DNA of 64,000 nucleotides from Peptostreptococcaceae bacterium (GCA_027064135.1 JAMOQG010000007.1:1-64000), one strand, 5' to 3'. Shown: positions 1 to 9,227, counted from the stretch's first letter. Made by a program: numbers and translations. The notes: a model not told the origin generated them from the sequence alone.

Positions 1-102
1 TTATATTTAAAAGGAGCATTGATAACAGGAATGCCTGGAATTGTGATTCAGATAGTATTAATTCCGGTAATTGCTAAGAAATTTAAAATTAAAAGTATTT
101 AA
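1..102 (+). CDS. C-terminal end of a membrane protein, possibly an ECF transporter S component
   Basis: An open frame runs from the window edge to a TAA at 100-102, giving 33 residues. They form one long hydrophobic stretch (GALITGMPGIVIQIVLIPVI) followed by a basic tail (AKKFKIKS). A terminal hydrophobic helix with a G-x-P-G turn and a Lys-rich cytoplasmic end resembles the last helix of ECF-type vitamin transporter S components. That assignment rests on a short memory-based likeness and is tentative. What is certain is that a gene ends here in a membrane segment, just before a strong terminator. Confidence 0.45.
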   Translation, partial: LYLKGALITGMPGIVIQIVLIPVIAKKFKIKSI

Positions 103-107
103 AATTT

Positions 108-137
108 AAAAAGAGTAGGTCAATTCCTACTCTTTTT
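108..137. terminator. bidirectional rho-independent terminator
   Basis: A perfect 12-bp stem (AAAAAGAGTAGG at 108-119, CCTACTCTTTTT at 126-137) has a 6-nt loop. It has A and T tracts on its two sides, so it can serve both the upstream plus-strand gene and the convergent glutamine synthetase gene. Confidence 0.9.
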
Positions 138-141
138 AGTA

Positions 142-2037
142 TTAAATATTAATTAAATTATTTTTATAAGTAATATATCTTTGATTTAAGATATTTATTT
201 TTTTATCGATTTCAATTTGAAGATTAGATGCTTTTTCAAAATCTTTTTCATCAAGTGCTTTAATAATTCTAGTTATTAAAGATTTTTTACTTATGCTATC
301 TTTAACAAGTTCATGACGCATTGAATTAACATTTTCCCAATTATCAACATCTAAATCAGTTACATCCTCTAATTTGTGCATTTTTTTATATCTTCTTGCT
401 AAAGTTAAAAGTTTTTCTTTTAGTCTATATCTAATTTCATTTTCCCATTGATTAAGCATGGATAATCTATAGGAATTTATTAAAGTTTCATTAAAAGTAT
501 TACCCTGTAATAATATATGCAATTTATCACTTTGTTCAAGATTAAGAAGGTTTTCATATACCGTTGTAGGTGGTAAATTAAATAATTTATTTCTTTCATC
601 CTCTGTAAAATCATTATAAACATCTTTCTCTGTGGAGTATAATCTTGAATTATCTAAATAAAATTTTTCTTTGTTTTCTTCTTTTATAAAATTTTTATGT
701 AATTCATCACATGATTTGTTATTTTTTATTACATATTTTATACCATCTAGCATAGTAAGATACATTGTTGAGATTGCTAGATATGTATTTGTATTTGGAT
801 TAGGAGATCTTAATTCAAAACGAGTAGCCATTGGGTTATTAATATCTCTGATTAATCCAATTAATACAGTTCTATTTCTTGAAGGATTTTGTGGAGTATA
901 TCCTATTGAAGTAACAGTACAAACGGGTGCTTCAAATCCAGGTTTAAGTCGTTTAAAACCATCTGTAGTTGCAGTAATAAATGGATTCACAATGTCATAA
1001 TTGTGAGTTAATCCATAAAGTGCTCCCCATCCAAATTGATTTAAATAGTTATTTTTATTATCAGTATGTGCAAATAAATTAACGGTTTTTCCATTTTTTA
1101 ATTTTAAGGAAATACTAGTATGCGTATGTTCACCATTACCAGCAACACCTTCAATAGGTTTAGCTTTAAAGTTAACTACCAATCCTTGATCTTCAAATGT
1201 ATCGTTAATAATATTTTTTGCATATAATTCATTATCTGCACTTTGTAAAGAAAAATCATATTTCCAATCGATTTCTAATTGTTCCATAATACCAGAATAT
1301 ATATTTGTTCCAGCTAGCTTTGCTTTAACTCCACCAACTTCTTTGTGTGCCATTTCTGCATTAAATCCCATATTATTTAATGCAAGCAGTGAGTTTTCTG
1401 TAGCTGTTCTTACTTGGCCAATTGTTCTTTTCCAATAATGTTCTTTTAATTCTTGCGATGCACTTAATTTTTCTATATCGCTTCTTTGATCTGGTGTTTT
1501 AACCCAAAATTCTAATTCGGTTGCTGAAGTTAAAACTACTTTTTCGATTTCATCAATTGAATTAATTGAAATATTATCCAAAGCATTGTCATATTTTAAT
1601 AATTCAATAATTTCTTCTTTTACATATTCAGTAGTTCTTTTTAAAATTGATCTTGAACCAACAAATTTATTATCATGTCGTAAAAATGATGGAATATCTA
1701 AAGTGCCGATTGGATTTCCATTTTCATCTAAATTATTATGATTATAATCAATAAACCATTTTACTGAGCAATCAGGTACAAGATCTACTTTTGCATTGTT
1801 TATTTCAGCAATTATTGGTAGAAAAACACTCGATCCATCGGTTTGAATTCCATTTTTAAGAAAATTTTCGAAATCTTCTAGAATAATTTCTTTTGGAATT
1901 TTTTCATCGGTTGCACGATTTCCTAAATCAATACCAGCCAATGAAACGAATTTTATTGTATTTGTTTCAGAAATAAAATTTTCAAGTTCTTTTGTGCTTA
2001 TTTTTTTTGGTTCAATAAAATATTTTAAGTTTGTCAT
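142..2037 (-). CDS. glnA: glutamine synthetase, long (about 630 aa) clostridial form
   Basis: ATP-dependent ligation of ammonium to glutamate, the main entry of nitrogen into metabolism. The N-terminal beta-grasp part carries TDGSSV and DLVPD. The catalytic barrel shows the Glu-containing ATELEFW strand, NGEHTHTS in place of the usual NGSGMH-type loop, and RFELRSPNPNTNTYLA, which matches the family R-x-E-x-R-x-P-(D/N) signature. A charged, probably helical C-terminal extension of about 130 residues makes it longer than ordinary GlnA (about 450 aa) but shorter than typical type III GlnN (about 700 aa). I start it at the ATG at 2037, because a TTG 12 bases upstream lies inside the GGAGG ribosome site. 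It is transcribed alone from a TGGTATAAT promoter. Product confident; exact subtype less so. Confidence 0.93.
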   Translation of the reverse strand: MTNLKYFIEPKKISTKELENFISETNTIKFVSLAGIDLGNRATDEKIPKEIILEDFENFLKNGIQTDGSSVFLPIIAEINNAKVDLVPDCSVKWFIDYNHNNLDENGNPIGTLDIPSFLRHDNKFVGSRSILKRTTEYVKEEIIELLKYDNALDNISINSIDEIEKVVLTSATELEFWVKTPDQRSDIEKLSASQELKEHYWKRTIGQVRTATENSLLALNNMGFNAEMAHKEVGGVKAKLAGTNIYSGIMEQLEIDWKYDFSLQSADNELYAKNIINDTFEDQGLVVNFKAKPIEGVAGNGEHTHTSISLKLKNGKTVNLFAHTDNKNNYLNQFGWGALYGLTHNYDIVNPFITATTDGFKRLKPGFEAPVCTVTSIGYTPQNPSRNRTVLIGLIRDINNPMATRFELRSPNPNTNTYLAISTMYLTMLDGIKYVIKNNKSCDELHKNFIKEENKEKFYLDNSRLYSTEKDVYNDFTEDERNKLFNLPPTTVYENLLNLEQSDKLHILLQGNTFNETLINSYRLSMLNQWENEIRYRLKEKLLTLARRYKKMHKLEDVTDLDVDNWENVNSMRHELVKDSISKKSLITRIIKALDEKDFEKASNLQIEIDKKINILNQRYITYKNNLINI

Positions 2038-2067
2038 AAATACCTCCAATTATTAAAATTATGGATA

Positions 2068-2095
2068 ATTATACCATATATAAAATAATTGTAAA
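2068..2095 (-). promoter_or_regulatory. sigma-A promoter of glnA
   Basis: On the minus strand TTTACA (2095-2090), a 16-bp spacer and TATAAT (2073-2068), preceded by TGG as an extended -10. It sits about 30 bp upstream of the glnA start codon. Confidence 0.7.
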
Positions 2096-2127
2096 GCTTA
2101 AACCAGATGTTTTTTTGAAAAAACAAG

Positions 2128-3189
2128 TTAATGTTCGTGTTTTGCTTGCGCGTCGATTGCTGTTTTGAGTAAAATAACGACTATTGGGCCAATAAATACT
2201 CCGATAAAGCCAAGTGTTTTTAATCCTGAGTAAATTGAAAAAAGTGTGATTAATGGATATAGTCCTATTTGGTTACTAAAAATTTTAGGTTCAATACTTT
2301 GTCTTGTTGTCGTCAAAATAAGATAAATTATTAAAAGAGCTGCCGCATGGAAATAATTTCTTAAAATAAGTTTAAAAATAATCCATGGTATCATTATTAT
2401 TGCTGTTCCAAAAAAAGGTAGAGCATCTATAAGACTGATAGCAAATGATTTTAAAATGAAATTATCTATTCCAATAATTCCAAGACCTATTGAAGATAAA
2501 GCGAAAGTTAAACTCATTAAAATAAGTTGTGCTTTAAGATAACCTAAAAGTACATATGAGACATTATTTTTAATCATAATATAGTAATGATTTGATTTTA
2601 ATATGTCATGATATTTTTTAATATGATTAAAATAATATTCATTAATAAATAGATAATCTTTTGTAAAGAAAAATGCAGATATTGATGTAACAATAATGAA
2701 GACTAAAATTTCTGGAAGTAATGTTATTAGCTTGAAACTTTTTTCAATAATTATCTGTAATTTATCAATTAATGAATTTAAGAAAGTTTGTAATGAATTT
2801 TCTATTACAACTTTAATATCCATTTTAAGATTAAAAGGGAAATTGCTTTCTTTAAGTATATTGATATAGTAATAAATCGAGTTTTTAAAAGCGCCGTTAT
2901 TTATAAAATTTGTTGATATATACATAATAATTGATTTAAATATAAAAAAGATTATAATGCTAATGGTACTTATAAAAAATATTATTAGAATAAATATGAG
3001 AACTGATAGTAAATGAGTATGTTTTAATTTGCTTTTTTTGATTATTGGAATGAAAAGTTTTGAAACTAAATATCCTAAATAAAAAGGTAGTATTATAAAA
3101 AAACAGTTTTTTAGTAATAAAAAACTTAGAGCAATTAAAAAAATGATTATTATTATAGTGATAATTTTATTAAATATTATATTTCCCAT
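2128..3189 (-). CDS. AI-2E family membrane protein, YtvI-like
   Basis: A very hydrophobic 353-residue protein with roughly seven or eight predicted membrane helices and a soluble, amphipathic middle part (residues about 100-160). The C-terminal block, with LKTLGFIGVFIGPIVVILLKTA, is the hallmark end of the AI-2E transporter family (PF01594), where many members end in G-x-x-G-x-x-x-G-P. Length and N-terminus fit the YtvI branch, a sporulation-associated membrane protein in Bacillus, but other branches are Na+/H+ antiporters or exporters of small molecules. The start is an ATG behind GAGAGGTG. It stands alone between glnA and fabI. No substrate can be inferred. Confidence 0.8.
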   Translation of the reverse strand: MGNIIFNKIITIIIIIFLIALSFLLLKNCFFIILPFYLGYLVSKLFIPIIKKSKLKHTHLLSVLIFILIIFFISTISIIIFFIFKSIIMYISTNFINNGAFKNSIYYYINILKESNFPFNLKMDIKVVIENSLQTFLNSLIDKLQIIIEKSFKLITLLPEILVFIIVTSISAFFFTKDYLFINEYYFNHIKKYHDILKSNHYYIMIKNNVSYVLLGYLKAQLILMSLTFALSSIGLGIIGIDNFILKSFAISLIDALPFFGTAIIMIPWIIFKLILRNYFHAAALLIIYLILTTTRQSIEPKIFSNQIGLYPLITLFSIYSGLKTLGFIGVFIGPIVVILLKTAIDAQAKHEH

Positions 3190-3262
3190 AAAACACCTCT
3201 CATATACCTATTATGATATGTATACCCAAAATTATTTAGTATATAGAAAAAAATGTTAAAAC

Positions 3263-3291
3263 TTGTCAATTATAAAAAAATGAGTTATAAT
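3263..3291 (+). promoter_or_regulatory. sigma-A promoter of fabI
   Basis: TTGTCA (3263-3268), 17-bp spacer, TATAAT (3286-3291). A FapR-like palindrome begins at the last base of the -10 box. Confidence 0.8.
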
Positions 3292-3307
3292 TATCACCAG
3301 GTACTAA
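3291..3307. promoter_or_regulatory. FapR-like operator overlapping the fabI transcription start
   Basis: The 17-mer TTATCACCAGGTACTAA has half-sites TTATCACC and GGTACTAA. The right half is the reverse complement of TTAGTACC, the FapR half-site as I recall it from Bacillus and its relatives; the left half differs at two of eight positions. It covers the predicted start point, where a malonyl-CoA-relieved repressor would act. The match is from memory and no fapR gene is in the window. Confidence 0.5.
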
Positions 3308-3334
3308 GAACAGCAATAATAAGGAGGAGAAAAT

Positions 3335-4105
3335 TTGTTAGTGGATAATAAGAATATTGTTATAATGGGTGTTGCAAACAAATGGAGTATTGCATGGGGA
3401 ATTGCAAATAAAATGATTGAAAATAATGCGAATTTAATTTTTACATATTTGGAAGAAAGAAATAAAATATCAATTGAAAAGCTTTTAGAAAAAGAAAATT
3501 ATACGAACTATATGCTTGTAAAATTGGATGTAACAATTGATGAAGATTATGAAAACGCATTTAAAATGATTAAAGAAAAGTATGGACATATTGATGGAAT
3601 GGTTCATAGTGTAGCATTTGCAAAAAAAGAAGAGTTATCAGGAAATTATTTTGATACATCGAGGGAAGGATATTTACTTTCACAAAATATCAGTTCATAT
3701 TCTTTTGTAAAAGCTAGCAAACATGCTTCTGATTTAATGAATGAGAAAGGTCAGATTATTTGCTTAACTTATCTTGGCGGCGAAAGAGTAGTTCTTAACT
3801 ATAATGTAATGGGAGTGGCGAAAGCATCTTTAGAAGCGAGTGTTAAGTATTTAGCGCATGATCTTGGGAAGAGAAATATAAGAGTAAATGCAATTTCCTC
3901 AGGTCCTATTAAAACTACCTCTGCAAAAGGAGTTGGTGAATTTAGTAAGTTAATGGATGGCTTTATTAAGAAAGCGCCAATGGGAAGATTAGTTAATCAC
4001 GAAGATTTAGGAAATACTGCTTTATATTTATTAAGTGATTTATCAAGTGGCGTAACAGGAGAAAACATACATGTAGATTGTGGTTACAGTGTTCTAGGAT
4101 ATTAA
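3335..4105 (+). CDS. fabI: enoyl-[acyl-carrier-protein] reductase (NADH)
   Basis: Catalyses the last reduction of the fatty-acid elongation cycle in the cytoplasm. The protein has 256 residues, the usual FabI length. It shows the FabI-specific nucleotide loop GVANKWSIAWGIA, the region HSVAFAKKEEL after strand 4, the catalytic Tyr/Lys of the divergent SDR type (Y-N-V-M-G-V-A-K-A), and the closing segment DLSSGVTGENIHVDCGY. The start is TTG at 3335, 6 bases behind AAGGAGGAG; a GTG two codons later is less well spaced. It is monocistronic, with its own promoter, FapR-like site and terminator, and lies apart from any other fab gene in view. Enoyl reductase is a common control point of fatty-acid synthesis. 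Confidence 0.95.
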   Translation: MLVDNKNIVIMGVANKWSIAWGIANKMIENNANLIFTYLEERNKISIEKLLEKENYTNYMLVKLDVTIDEDYENAFKMIKEKYGHIDGMVHSVAFAKKEELSGNYFDTSREGYLLSQNISSYSFVKASKHASDLMNEKGQIICLTYLGGERVVLNYNVMGVAKASLEASVKYLAHDLGKRNIRVNAISSGPIKTTSAKGVGEFSKLMDGFIKKAPMGRLVNHEDLGNTALYLLSDLSSGVTGENIHVDCGYSVLGY

Positions 4106-4117
4106 ATATAAATTTTG

Positions 4118-4146
4118 AAATGGCTTTTTTTAAGGCCATTTTTTAT
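4118..4146 (+). terminator. terminator after fabI
   Basis: AAATGGC (4118-4124) pairs with GCCATTT (4135-4141), with extra inner A-T pairs around a bulge, and a T run follows. Confidence 0.75.
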
Positions 4147-4199
4147 GTGTTTAAATTTTTTTTTATATGTAAAATTAATAAAAAAATATTGTAGTATTG

Positions 4200-4228
4200 T
4201 TGGATTGATTAAACTATAATGGTATAAT
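4200..4228 (+). promoter_or_regulatory. sigma-A promoter of the 4257 gene cluster
   Basis: TTGGAT (4200-4205), 17-bp spacer ending TGG, TATAAT (4223-4228). The next start codon is 28 bp downstream, behind AAGGGG. Confidence 0.75.
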
Positions 4229-4256
4229 ATACATAGTTAAAAAGAAGGGGTATTTT

Positions 4257-4856
4257 ATGAATAAAGAAATTTATAAATTAAAAAATTTATTATATGATTT
4301 GGAATATTATATTCAGCGCGATAAAAACGATATTATATTAGGATGTACTGACGATATAAGAAAAATTTGTGATAGAATAGATAGCGTTGTTAAATCAGAA
4401 AAAATAGGAATTGACTGTGAGAACTTATGTAATGTTATGGAATACAATGTAATAAATGTTTTGGATTTCATATATTTACCTTTTGATTATGTTATGGAGG
4501 ATGATAATTCATATATAGAAAGGTTTTCAAATAGACGATTTGAGAGTTTAATGAATGCTGAAGCTTTAAGTGATCATAATAAATTTTGGTCTCAACATGA
4601 AACTGTTGATGGAAATATTTATGGTTCTGTACCTGCTGAATTATTAAATGCAAGGAAAATTGCATTACTTGAAAAAGTTGGTTGGGAAAGAGTAAGTGTT
4701 GAAATTATTGATTTTAAGAAATTAAATTACAGTAAAGAAGATATAAAAAATTATTGTAGAAAAAATTTATATAGATATATAATTATTAAAGAAAATGAAA
4801 CATCTGAAATTTTAGTTTTAAATTATAATTTGAATATAGATGGGGTATATAAATGA
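4257..4856 (+). CDS. hypothetical protein, 199 aa
   Basis: I do not recognise this family. The protein is soluble, acidic overall and predicted mainly helical in the first 75 residues. A middle segment (SDHNKFWSQHETVDGNIYGSVPAELLNARKIALLEKVGWERV) looks folded and less repetitive. Three cysteines lie in the first third, with no CxxC pairs. There is no signal peptide or membrane segment. It has its own promoter and a good AAGGGG ribosome site, and its stop overlaps the start of the pseudouridine synthase gene (ATGA), so the two are translationally coupled. Real gene on coding statistics and context; function unknown. Confidence 0.75.
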   Translation: MNKEIYKLKNLLYDLEYYIQRDKNDIILGCTDDIRKICDRIDSVVKSEKIGIDCENLCNVMEYNVINVLDFIYLPFDYVMEDDNSYIERFSNRRFESLMNAEALSDHNKFWSQHETVDGNIYGSVPAELLNARKIALLEKVGWERVSVEIIDFKKLNYSKEDIKNYCRKNLYRYIIIKENETSEILVLNYNLNIDGVYK

Positions 4857-5779
4857 TATTAAACAATGAAGCAAGTAGTTTGAAAATTAAAATTAACGAT
4901 TCTTTTAATGGAATGAAAATTGTTGATTTCTTAATTAATGAATATGATTTTTCTCAAAGATTACTTAGAAGATTGAAAAAAGATAATGCAATAAAATTAA
5001 ATAATAATTTGGTATCAGTTAGGCAAACTATAATTTCTGGAGATGTTTTGGAAATTTTATTTGAAGATGAGGAAATAAACTATTTTCCTGAAGATATAAA
5101 ATTAGATATTTTATATGAAGATGGCGATCTTTTAATATTAAATAAAAACCCTTTTATGGTTGTTCACCCAACTAAAACTCATTTGAATAAAACTTTAGCA
5201 AACGGCATTGCTAATTATTTTATTAAAAATAATATAAAAAAAAGGATTAGATTTGTAAATAGATTAGATATGAATACTTCTGGGATTATTATTGTTGCAA
5301 AGAATTCTTATGCACATCAGTATGTTCAGAATCAGATGAAAAATAAAACTATAGTAAAAAAATATATTGCAATTTTATCTAATGGTTTTCCATATGATGA
5401 AGGTATTATTGATTTGCCAATTGGTAAATTTGAAAAAGGAGATATAAAAAGAAAGGTATTTAAAGGAGCTAAAAATTCAATTACAGTTTTCAAAACGATT
5501 GAGAATTTTTATAATAATGGTGCTGTAGTTGAAGCTGAATTAAAAACAGGTAGAACGCATCAAATTAGAGTGCATTTTAGTCATTATGGGAATGCATTAT
5601 TAGGAGATGAATTATATGGAGAGAAGTCAGAATTGATTAATAGACAAGCTCTTCATAGTTTTTATTTGAAAATAAAAGTTCCGAGAAAAAAGGAGAGTAT
5701 TGAAATATTATCAAAACTCCCTGAGGATATGGAATTAGCTATTACACAGTTAAGAGATGATAAAAATGGAAGAATTTAA
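4853..5779 (+). CDS. RluD/RluA-family 23S rRNA pseudouridine synthase
   Basis: Isomerises uridine to pseudouridine in RNA, most likely 23S rRNA. An N-terminal S4-like RNA-binding domain (residues about 15-75, with SQRLLRRLKKDNAIKLN) precedes the catalytic domain. The latter holds the motif RLDMNTSGIII with the catalytic Asp, and later GRTHQIRVHFSHYGNALLGDELYG, typical of the RluA/RluC/RluD family (PF00849). The 308-residue length is normal. The start ATG overlaps the stop of the preceding unknown gene. The 3' end overlaps the start region of the MocR gene, making one transcription unit. The target nucleotide cannot be read from sequence. Confidence 0.92.
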   Translation: MILNNEASSLKIKINDSFNGMKIVDFLINEYDFSQRLLRRLKKDNAIKLNNNLVSVRQTIISGDVLEILFEDEEINYFPEDIKLDILYEDGDLLILNKNPFMVVHPTKTHLNKTLANGIANYFIKNNIKKRIRFVNRLDMNTSGIIIVAKNSYAHQYVQNQMKNKTIVKKYIAILSNGFPYDEGIIDLPIGKFEKGDIKRKVFKGAKNSITVFKTIENFYNNGAVVEAELKTGRTHQIRVHFSHYGNALLGDELYGEKSELINRQALHSFYLKIKVPRKKESIEILSKLPEDMELAITQLRDDKNGRI

Positions 5780-7196
5780 GAATATTGAATTAGATGATAG
5801 TAAATCAGAATATTTATATATTCAACTTTATCGTATTATAAAAAGAAAAATAATTGATAATGAATTAAAACCAAATTCAAAATTACCTTCTGTTCGTAAA
5901 TTCTCAGAAATATTAAATATTAATAAAACTACTATTGTTAAAGCTTATAAAATGCTAGAAGATGGAAATTATATATATAAAAAAGTGGGAAGTGGAACTT
6001 ATATATATGACATTAGTACTAATGAGGAATATATCGATAGTAAGTATATTGAATATTCAAGGAATAAAATAAATTTAGGAAGTGGAATACCATCTGAGGA
6101 ATTATTTCCTGTTGAAGACTTTAAAGAATCAATTAATTACGTTCTAGACAAATATAAAGGAAAAGCTTTTGGATATCAAGATTCAAAAGGCGATGAGAGT
6201 TTAAGAAAAATGATATTTAAAATTTTTATTAAAGAAAAGATGGATATTACAACAAATCAAATTCAAATTATTTCGGGTGCTCAACAAGGGATAGATTTAG
6301 TATCTAAAGCTTTGTTAAATGCTGGAGATTTTGTTATGACTGAATCGCCAACTTATACAGGAGCAATAGCCATTTTTAAATCTAGAGGATGTCAGTTTAC
6401 AACTATTAATATTGATTATTCTGGAATTGATTTTGAAGAATTCGAAAGAAAAGTAATACAATATAGACCAAAATTATTTTTTACTATGCCAAATTTTCAG
6501 AATCCTACTGGATATACTTATTCAGAAGAAGAAAAGTTAAAAGTTTTAGAGTTGTCTAAGAAATACAGTTTTTATATTGTTGAGGATGACTATTCTTCGG
6601 AACTTAATTTTTCAAATATAAAAATTAAAACTTTAAAAGAGTTAGATAAAAACGAAAGAGTAATATATATAAAAAGTTTTTCTAAAATATTTCTGCCAGG
6701 TTTGAGACTTGGATATTTAATTGTTCCAGAAGTTTTAGAAAAGAAAATTTCATCAGCTAAGCATTCAACTGATATCTACACTTCAGGGTTAATTCAGAAA
6801 ACATTTGAAGTCTTTTTAAAAGATGAAAAATGGGCAAAACAATTTGATTTAATATATGAAATGTTTAAACAAAAATATTATATTGCAACTGATGTTTTTA
6901 AAAATCATTTACCGGATAATGTTAAATTAAATAAGCCTAATGGTGGAGTGAATTTTTGGCTTGAACTAAATGAAAATGTGGATACAAATAAACTTTATGA
7001 TTATTTGCTTAAAAAAAATATTATAATCGCACCCGGAAATGTGTTTTATTTAAATAATAAAAAATCAAATAGTATTAGAATTTCTGTGGCATCAGTAGAA
7101 AAAGATAAATTAAGAGAATATTTAATAGTGTTTTGTGATAGTTTGAAAAATTATTTGCAAAACGAAAGAGAAACTAAAAAAATACAAGTTTTGTAG
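5766..7196 (+). CDS. MocR-type regulator: GntR winged helix fused to class I aminotransferase
   Basis: Residues about 10-75 form a GntR winged helix (YIQLYRIIKRKIIDNELKPNSKLPSVRKFSE, then NKTTIVKAYKMLEDGNYIYKKVGSGTYI). The rest is a fold-type I PLP domain with the Asn/Asp/Lys set: NFQNPTGY, VEDDYSSEL and SFSKIFLPGLRLGY, whose Lys would hold PLP. MocR proteins sense PLP or an amino-acid adduct and control vitamin B6, GABA or amino-acid genes; the target is not evident here. I use ATG 5766, 8 bases behind AAGAGA. The ATG at 5757 has no usable ribosome site and overlaps that purine run. It overlaps the end of the pseudouridine synthase gene. The following kinase gene is 21 bp away on the same strand. 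Confidence 0.9.
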   Translation: MEEFKNIELDDSKSEYLYIQLYRIIKRKIIDNELKPNSKLPSVRKFSEILNINKTTIVKAYKMLEDGNYIYKKVGSGTYIYDISTNEEYIDSKYIEYSRNKINLGSGIPSEELFPVEDFKESINYVLDKYKGKAFGYQDSKGDESLRKMIFKIFIKEKMDITTNQIQIISGAQQGIDLVSKALLNAGDFVMTESPTYTGAIAIFKSRGCQFTTINIDYSGIDFEEFERKVIQYRPKLFFTMPNFQNPTGYTYSEEEKLKVLELSKKYSFYIVEDDYSSELNFSNIKIKTLKELDKNERVIYIKSFSKIFLPGLRLGYLIVPEVLEKKISSAKHSTDIYTSGLIQKTFEVFLKDEKWAKQFDLIYEMFKQKYYIATDVFKNHLPDNVKLNKPNGGVNFWLELNENVDTNKLYDYLLKKNIIIAPGNVFYLNNKKSNSIRISVASVEKDKLREYLIVFCDSLKNYLQNERETKKIQVL

Positions 7197-7217
7197 TAGA
7201 TTATACGAGGAGTTTTT

Positions 7218-9227
7218 ATGAAAAAAAGAATTATTATAGCTGCATTTAGTTTAATAATTGTTATAGTTTTATTTATAAACTCTTTTACTATGTTAGAATA
7301 TAATCAGAATTTTTTTGATTATTTGTTTAATAATGAAAAGTTAACTCAAGATGATGAAGAATGGCTTGCAGAAAACGGACCATTTCTTTATGCGGCTGAT
7401 AATAATTCGCCGCCTTTAAGATTTAAAAATAGTAAAACTAATGACTATCAAGGAATTGTGGTTGATTACATTAGCGCATTGTCAATTGAGCTTGGTGTAG
7501 AAATAAATGTAAAACCATTAGTTTGGCAAGATGCGTTAATTAGTTTGGAAAATGGAGAGTCGGATTTGTGTGATATGTTTCCGTCTGAAAAACGTAAAGA
7601 GAAATTTATATTTTCAAATCCTATATACTATGTAAATGGGGTTTTAATAACATCAAAGAATAATAATGAAATTACTACATATGAAGATTTAAATGGTAAA
7701 AGAATGGCTATTCAAAAAGGAGATTATATAGAAGAATTTTTAAGTGAAAGAGTTGAAAATGTTAATTTTATTTACGCAAATGACTATCAAGAATCTCTTA
7801 ATCTTCTGAAAGAAGGAAAAGTAGATGCAACTGGTGGTGATGAACCGGTATTGAGTTATTTTTTGAAAGAATTAAATCTTGATGAAGAATATAGAATTTT
7901 AAAAGAACCAATTTATGAAATGCCAATGATATTTGCAATTCCTAAAAATAATGTTCGGTTTAAAAATATTGTAAATAAAGCAATAGTTGCGCTTAATAAA
8001 AAAGATACTATGATAAGAATTCAACAAAAATGGTTTGGAATTTCAAGAACTATTATTGAAGATAATAATTATGAAATGTTAAGAATTTTTATTGAAATGA
8101 TAATAGGTATTTTTGCAATTGCAGCTATTGTAGTATATTTTTGGAATAGAGAATTATTAACTAAAGTTAATCTTGCTGTTAATAAAGAGAATATTGCCAA
8201 GAAAGATTTAGAAATGATTTTTAATAATTTGCCTTATTATTTTATTATTGTTAATGAAAACAAAGAAATTTTAAAAATTAATAACCCTTATGCTGAATTT
8301 ATTGGTAAAGATGTAAATGAAATAATTGGAACAAAAGTAAATGAATGCGAAACGTTTTCTAATATTGAATTAAGCTTTACCAATAATGAAATGGTTAAAA
8401 GCGAATTATCTTTTTCTAATAAGGAATATTCAATTTCTTCTGTTGTTTTACCAAATGCCGACAAAGTAGATAAACGAATTTTATTAATTATTGAAGATAT
8501 TACTAATGCAAAACTTCAAGAGGATCAATTATTACACAGTAATAAAATTGCAGCGCTTGGACAATTGGCAGCAGGAATAACCCACGAAATCAGAAATCCT
8601 ATTGGATTAATTAGAAATTATATATATATTATTAAAAATAAATTATATTCAAATAAACGTGAGTATATGGAAAATATTGATGGAATTGACAATGCGTTGG
8701 ATTCGGTTAATGAATTTATTGATAATTTACTTAATTTCTCAAGAATTTCAAGTGAAGATAAAGAAATTATTTGCTTAAAAGATTTTTTTAGTTCAATAAA
8801 AAAACTTACTATTAGGAATCTTGAAAAAATAAATGTGACTTTAACTTTTAAAGATGAAGGATGTGAAGTTTATTTTAATAAAGAATCATTAAAACATATT
8901 TTTTTCAATCTTATTTCTAATGCAAGCGATTCAATAGTTCAAAATGGTGAAATAACAATTTCCTGCAAAAGTTGTAAAAATAATGTTATTATTATGGTTG
9001 CTGATACTGGAAAAGGTATAAAGAAAGAAAATATTGATAAGGTGTTTAATCCTTTTTTTACCACAAAATATCCAGAGAAAGGAACAGGATTAGGATTGAA
9101 TATTGTTTATAAGGAGATTAAGAGAAATGGTGGAGAAATAAAAGTTGAAAGCGAGTATCTTAAGGGTGCTAAGTTTATAATTACATTACCTTGTAAAGGA
9201 GATAATAGTGAAGAATTGCGAATTTAA
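7218..9227 (+). CDS. sensor histidine kinase with extracellular family 3 solute-binding domain and PAS domain
   Basis: Membrane sensor of a two-component system. Residues 5-24 form a signal anchor. About 45-275 is an extracellular SBP_bac_3 domain like those of amino-acid ABC receptors (PPLRFKNSKTNDYQGIVVDY, LENGESDLCDMFPSEKRKEKF). About 288-312 is the second membrane helix and 330-420 a PAS domain. The H box AAGITHEIRNPIG has its His at residue 456. The ATPase domain shows N box HIFFNLISNASDS, G1 DTGKGI and G2 GTGLGLNIV. The family 3 module suggests sensing of a polar amino acid. The stop lies 20 bp inside the response regulator gene, so the pair is coupled. Family and partner are certain; the ligand is inferred. 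Confidence 0.93.
   Translation: MKKRIIIAAFSLIIVIVLFINSFTMLEYNQNFFDYLFNNEKLTQDDEEWLAENGPFLYAADNNSPPLRFKNSKTNDYQGIVVDYISALSIELGVEINVKPLVWQDALISLENGESDLCDMFPSEKRKEKFIFSNPIYYVNGVLITSKNNNEITTYEDLNGKRMAIQKGDYIEEFLSERVENVNFIYANDYQESLNLLKEGKVDATGGDEPVLSYFLKELNLDEEYRILKEPIYEMPMIFAIPKNNVRFKNIVNKAIVALNKKDTMIRIQQKWFGISRTIIEDNNYEMLRIFIEMIIGIFAIAAIVVYFWNRELLTKVNLAVNKENIAKKDLEMIFNNLPYYFIIVNENKEILKINNPYAEFIGKDVNEIIGTKVNECETFSNIELSFTNNEMVKSELSFSNKEYSISSVVLPNADKVDKRILLIIEDITNAKLQEDQLLHSNKIAALGQLAAGITHEIRNPIGLIRNYIYIIKNKLYSNKREYMENIDGIDNALDSVNEFIDNLLNFSRISSEDKEIICLKDFFSSIKKLTIRNLEKINVTLTFKDEGCEVYFNKESLKHIFFNLISNASDSIVQNGEITISCKSCKNNVIIMVADTGKGIKKENIDKVFNPFFTTKYPEKGTGLGLNIVYKEIKRNGGEIKVESEYLKGAKFIITLPCKGDNSEELRI

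Noticed and set aside
671-1000. A 109-codon plus-strand frame inside glnA
   Set aside because: Antisense shadow of the conserved glutamine synthetase coding sequence, with no ribosome site or family features.
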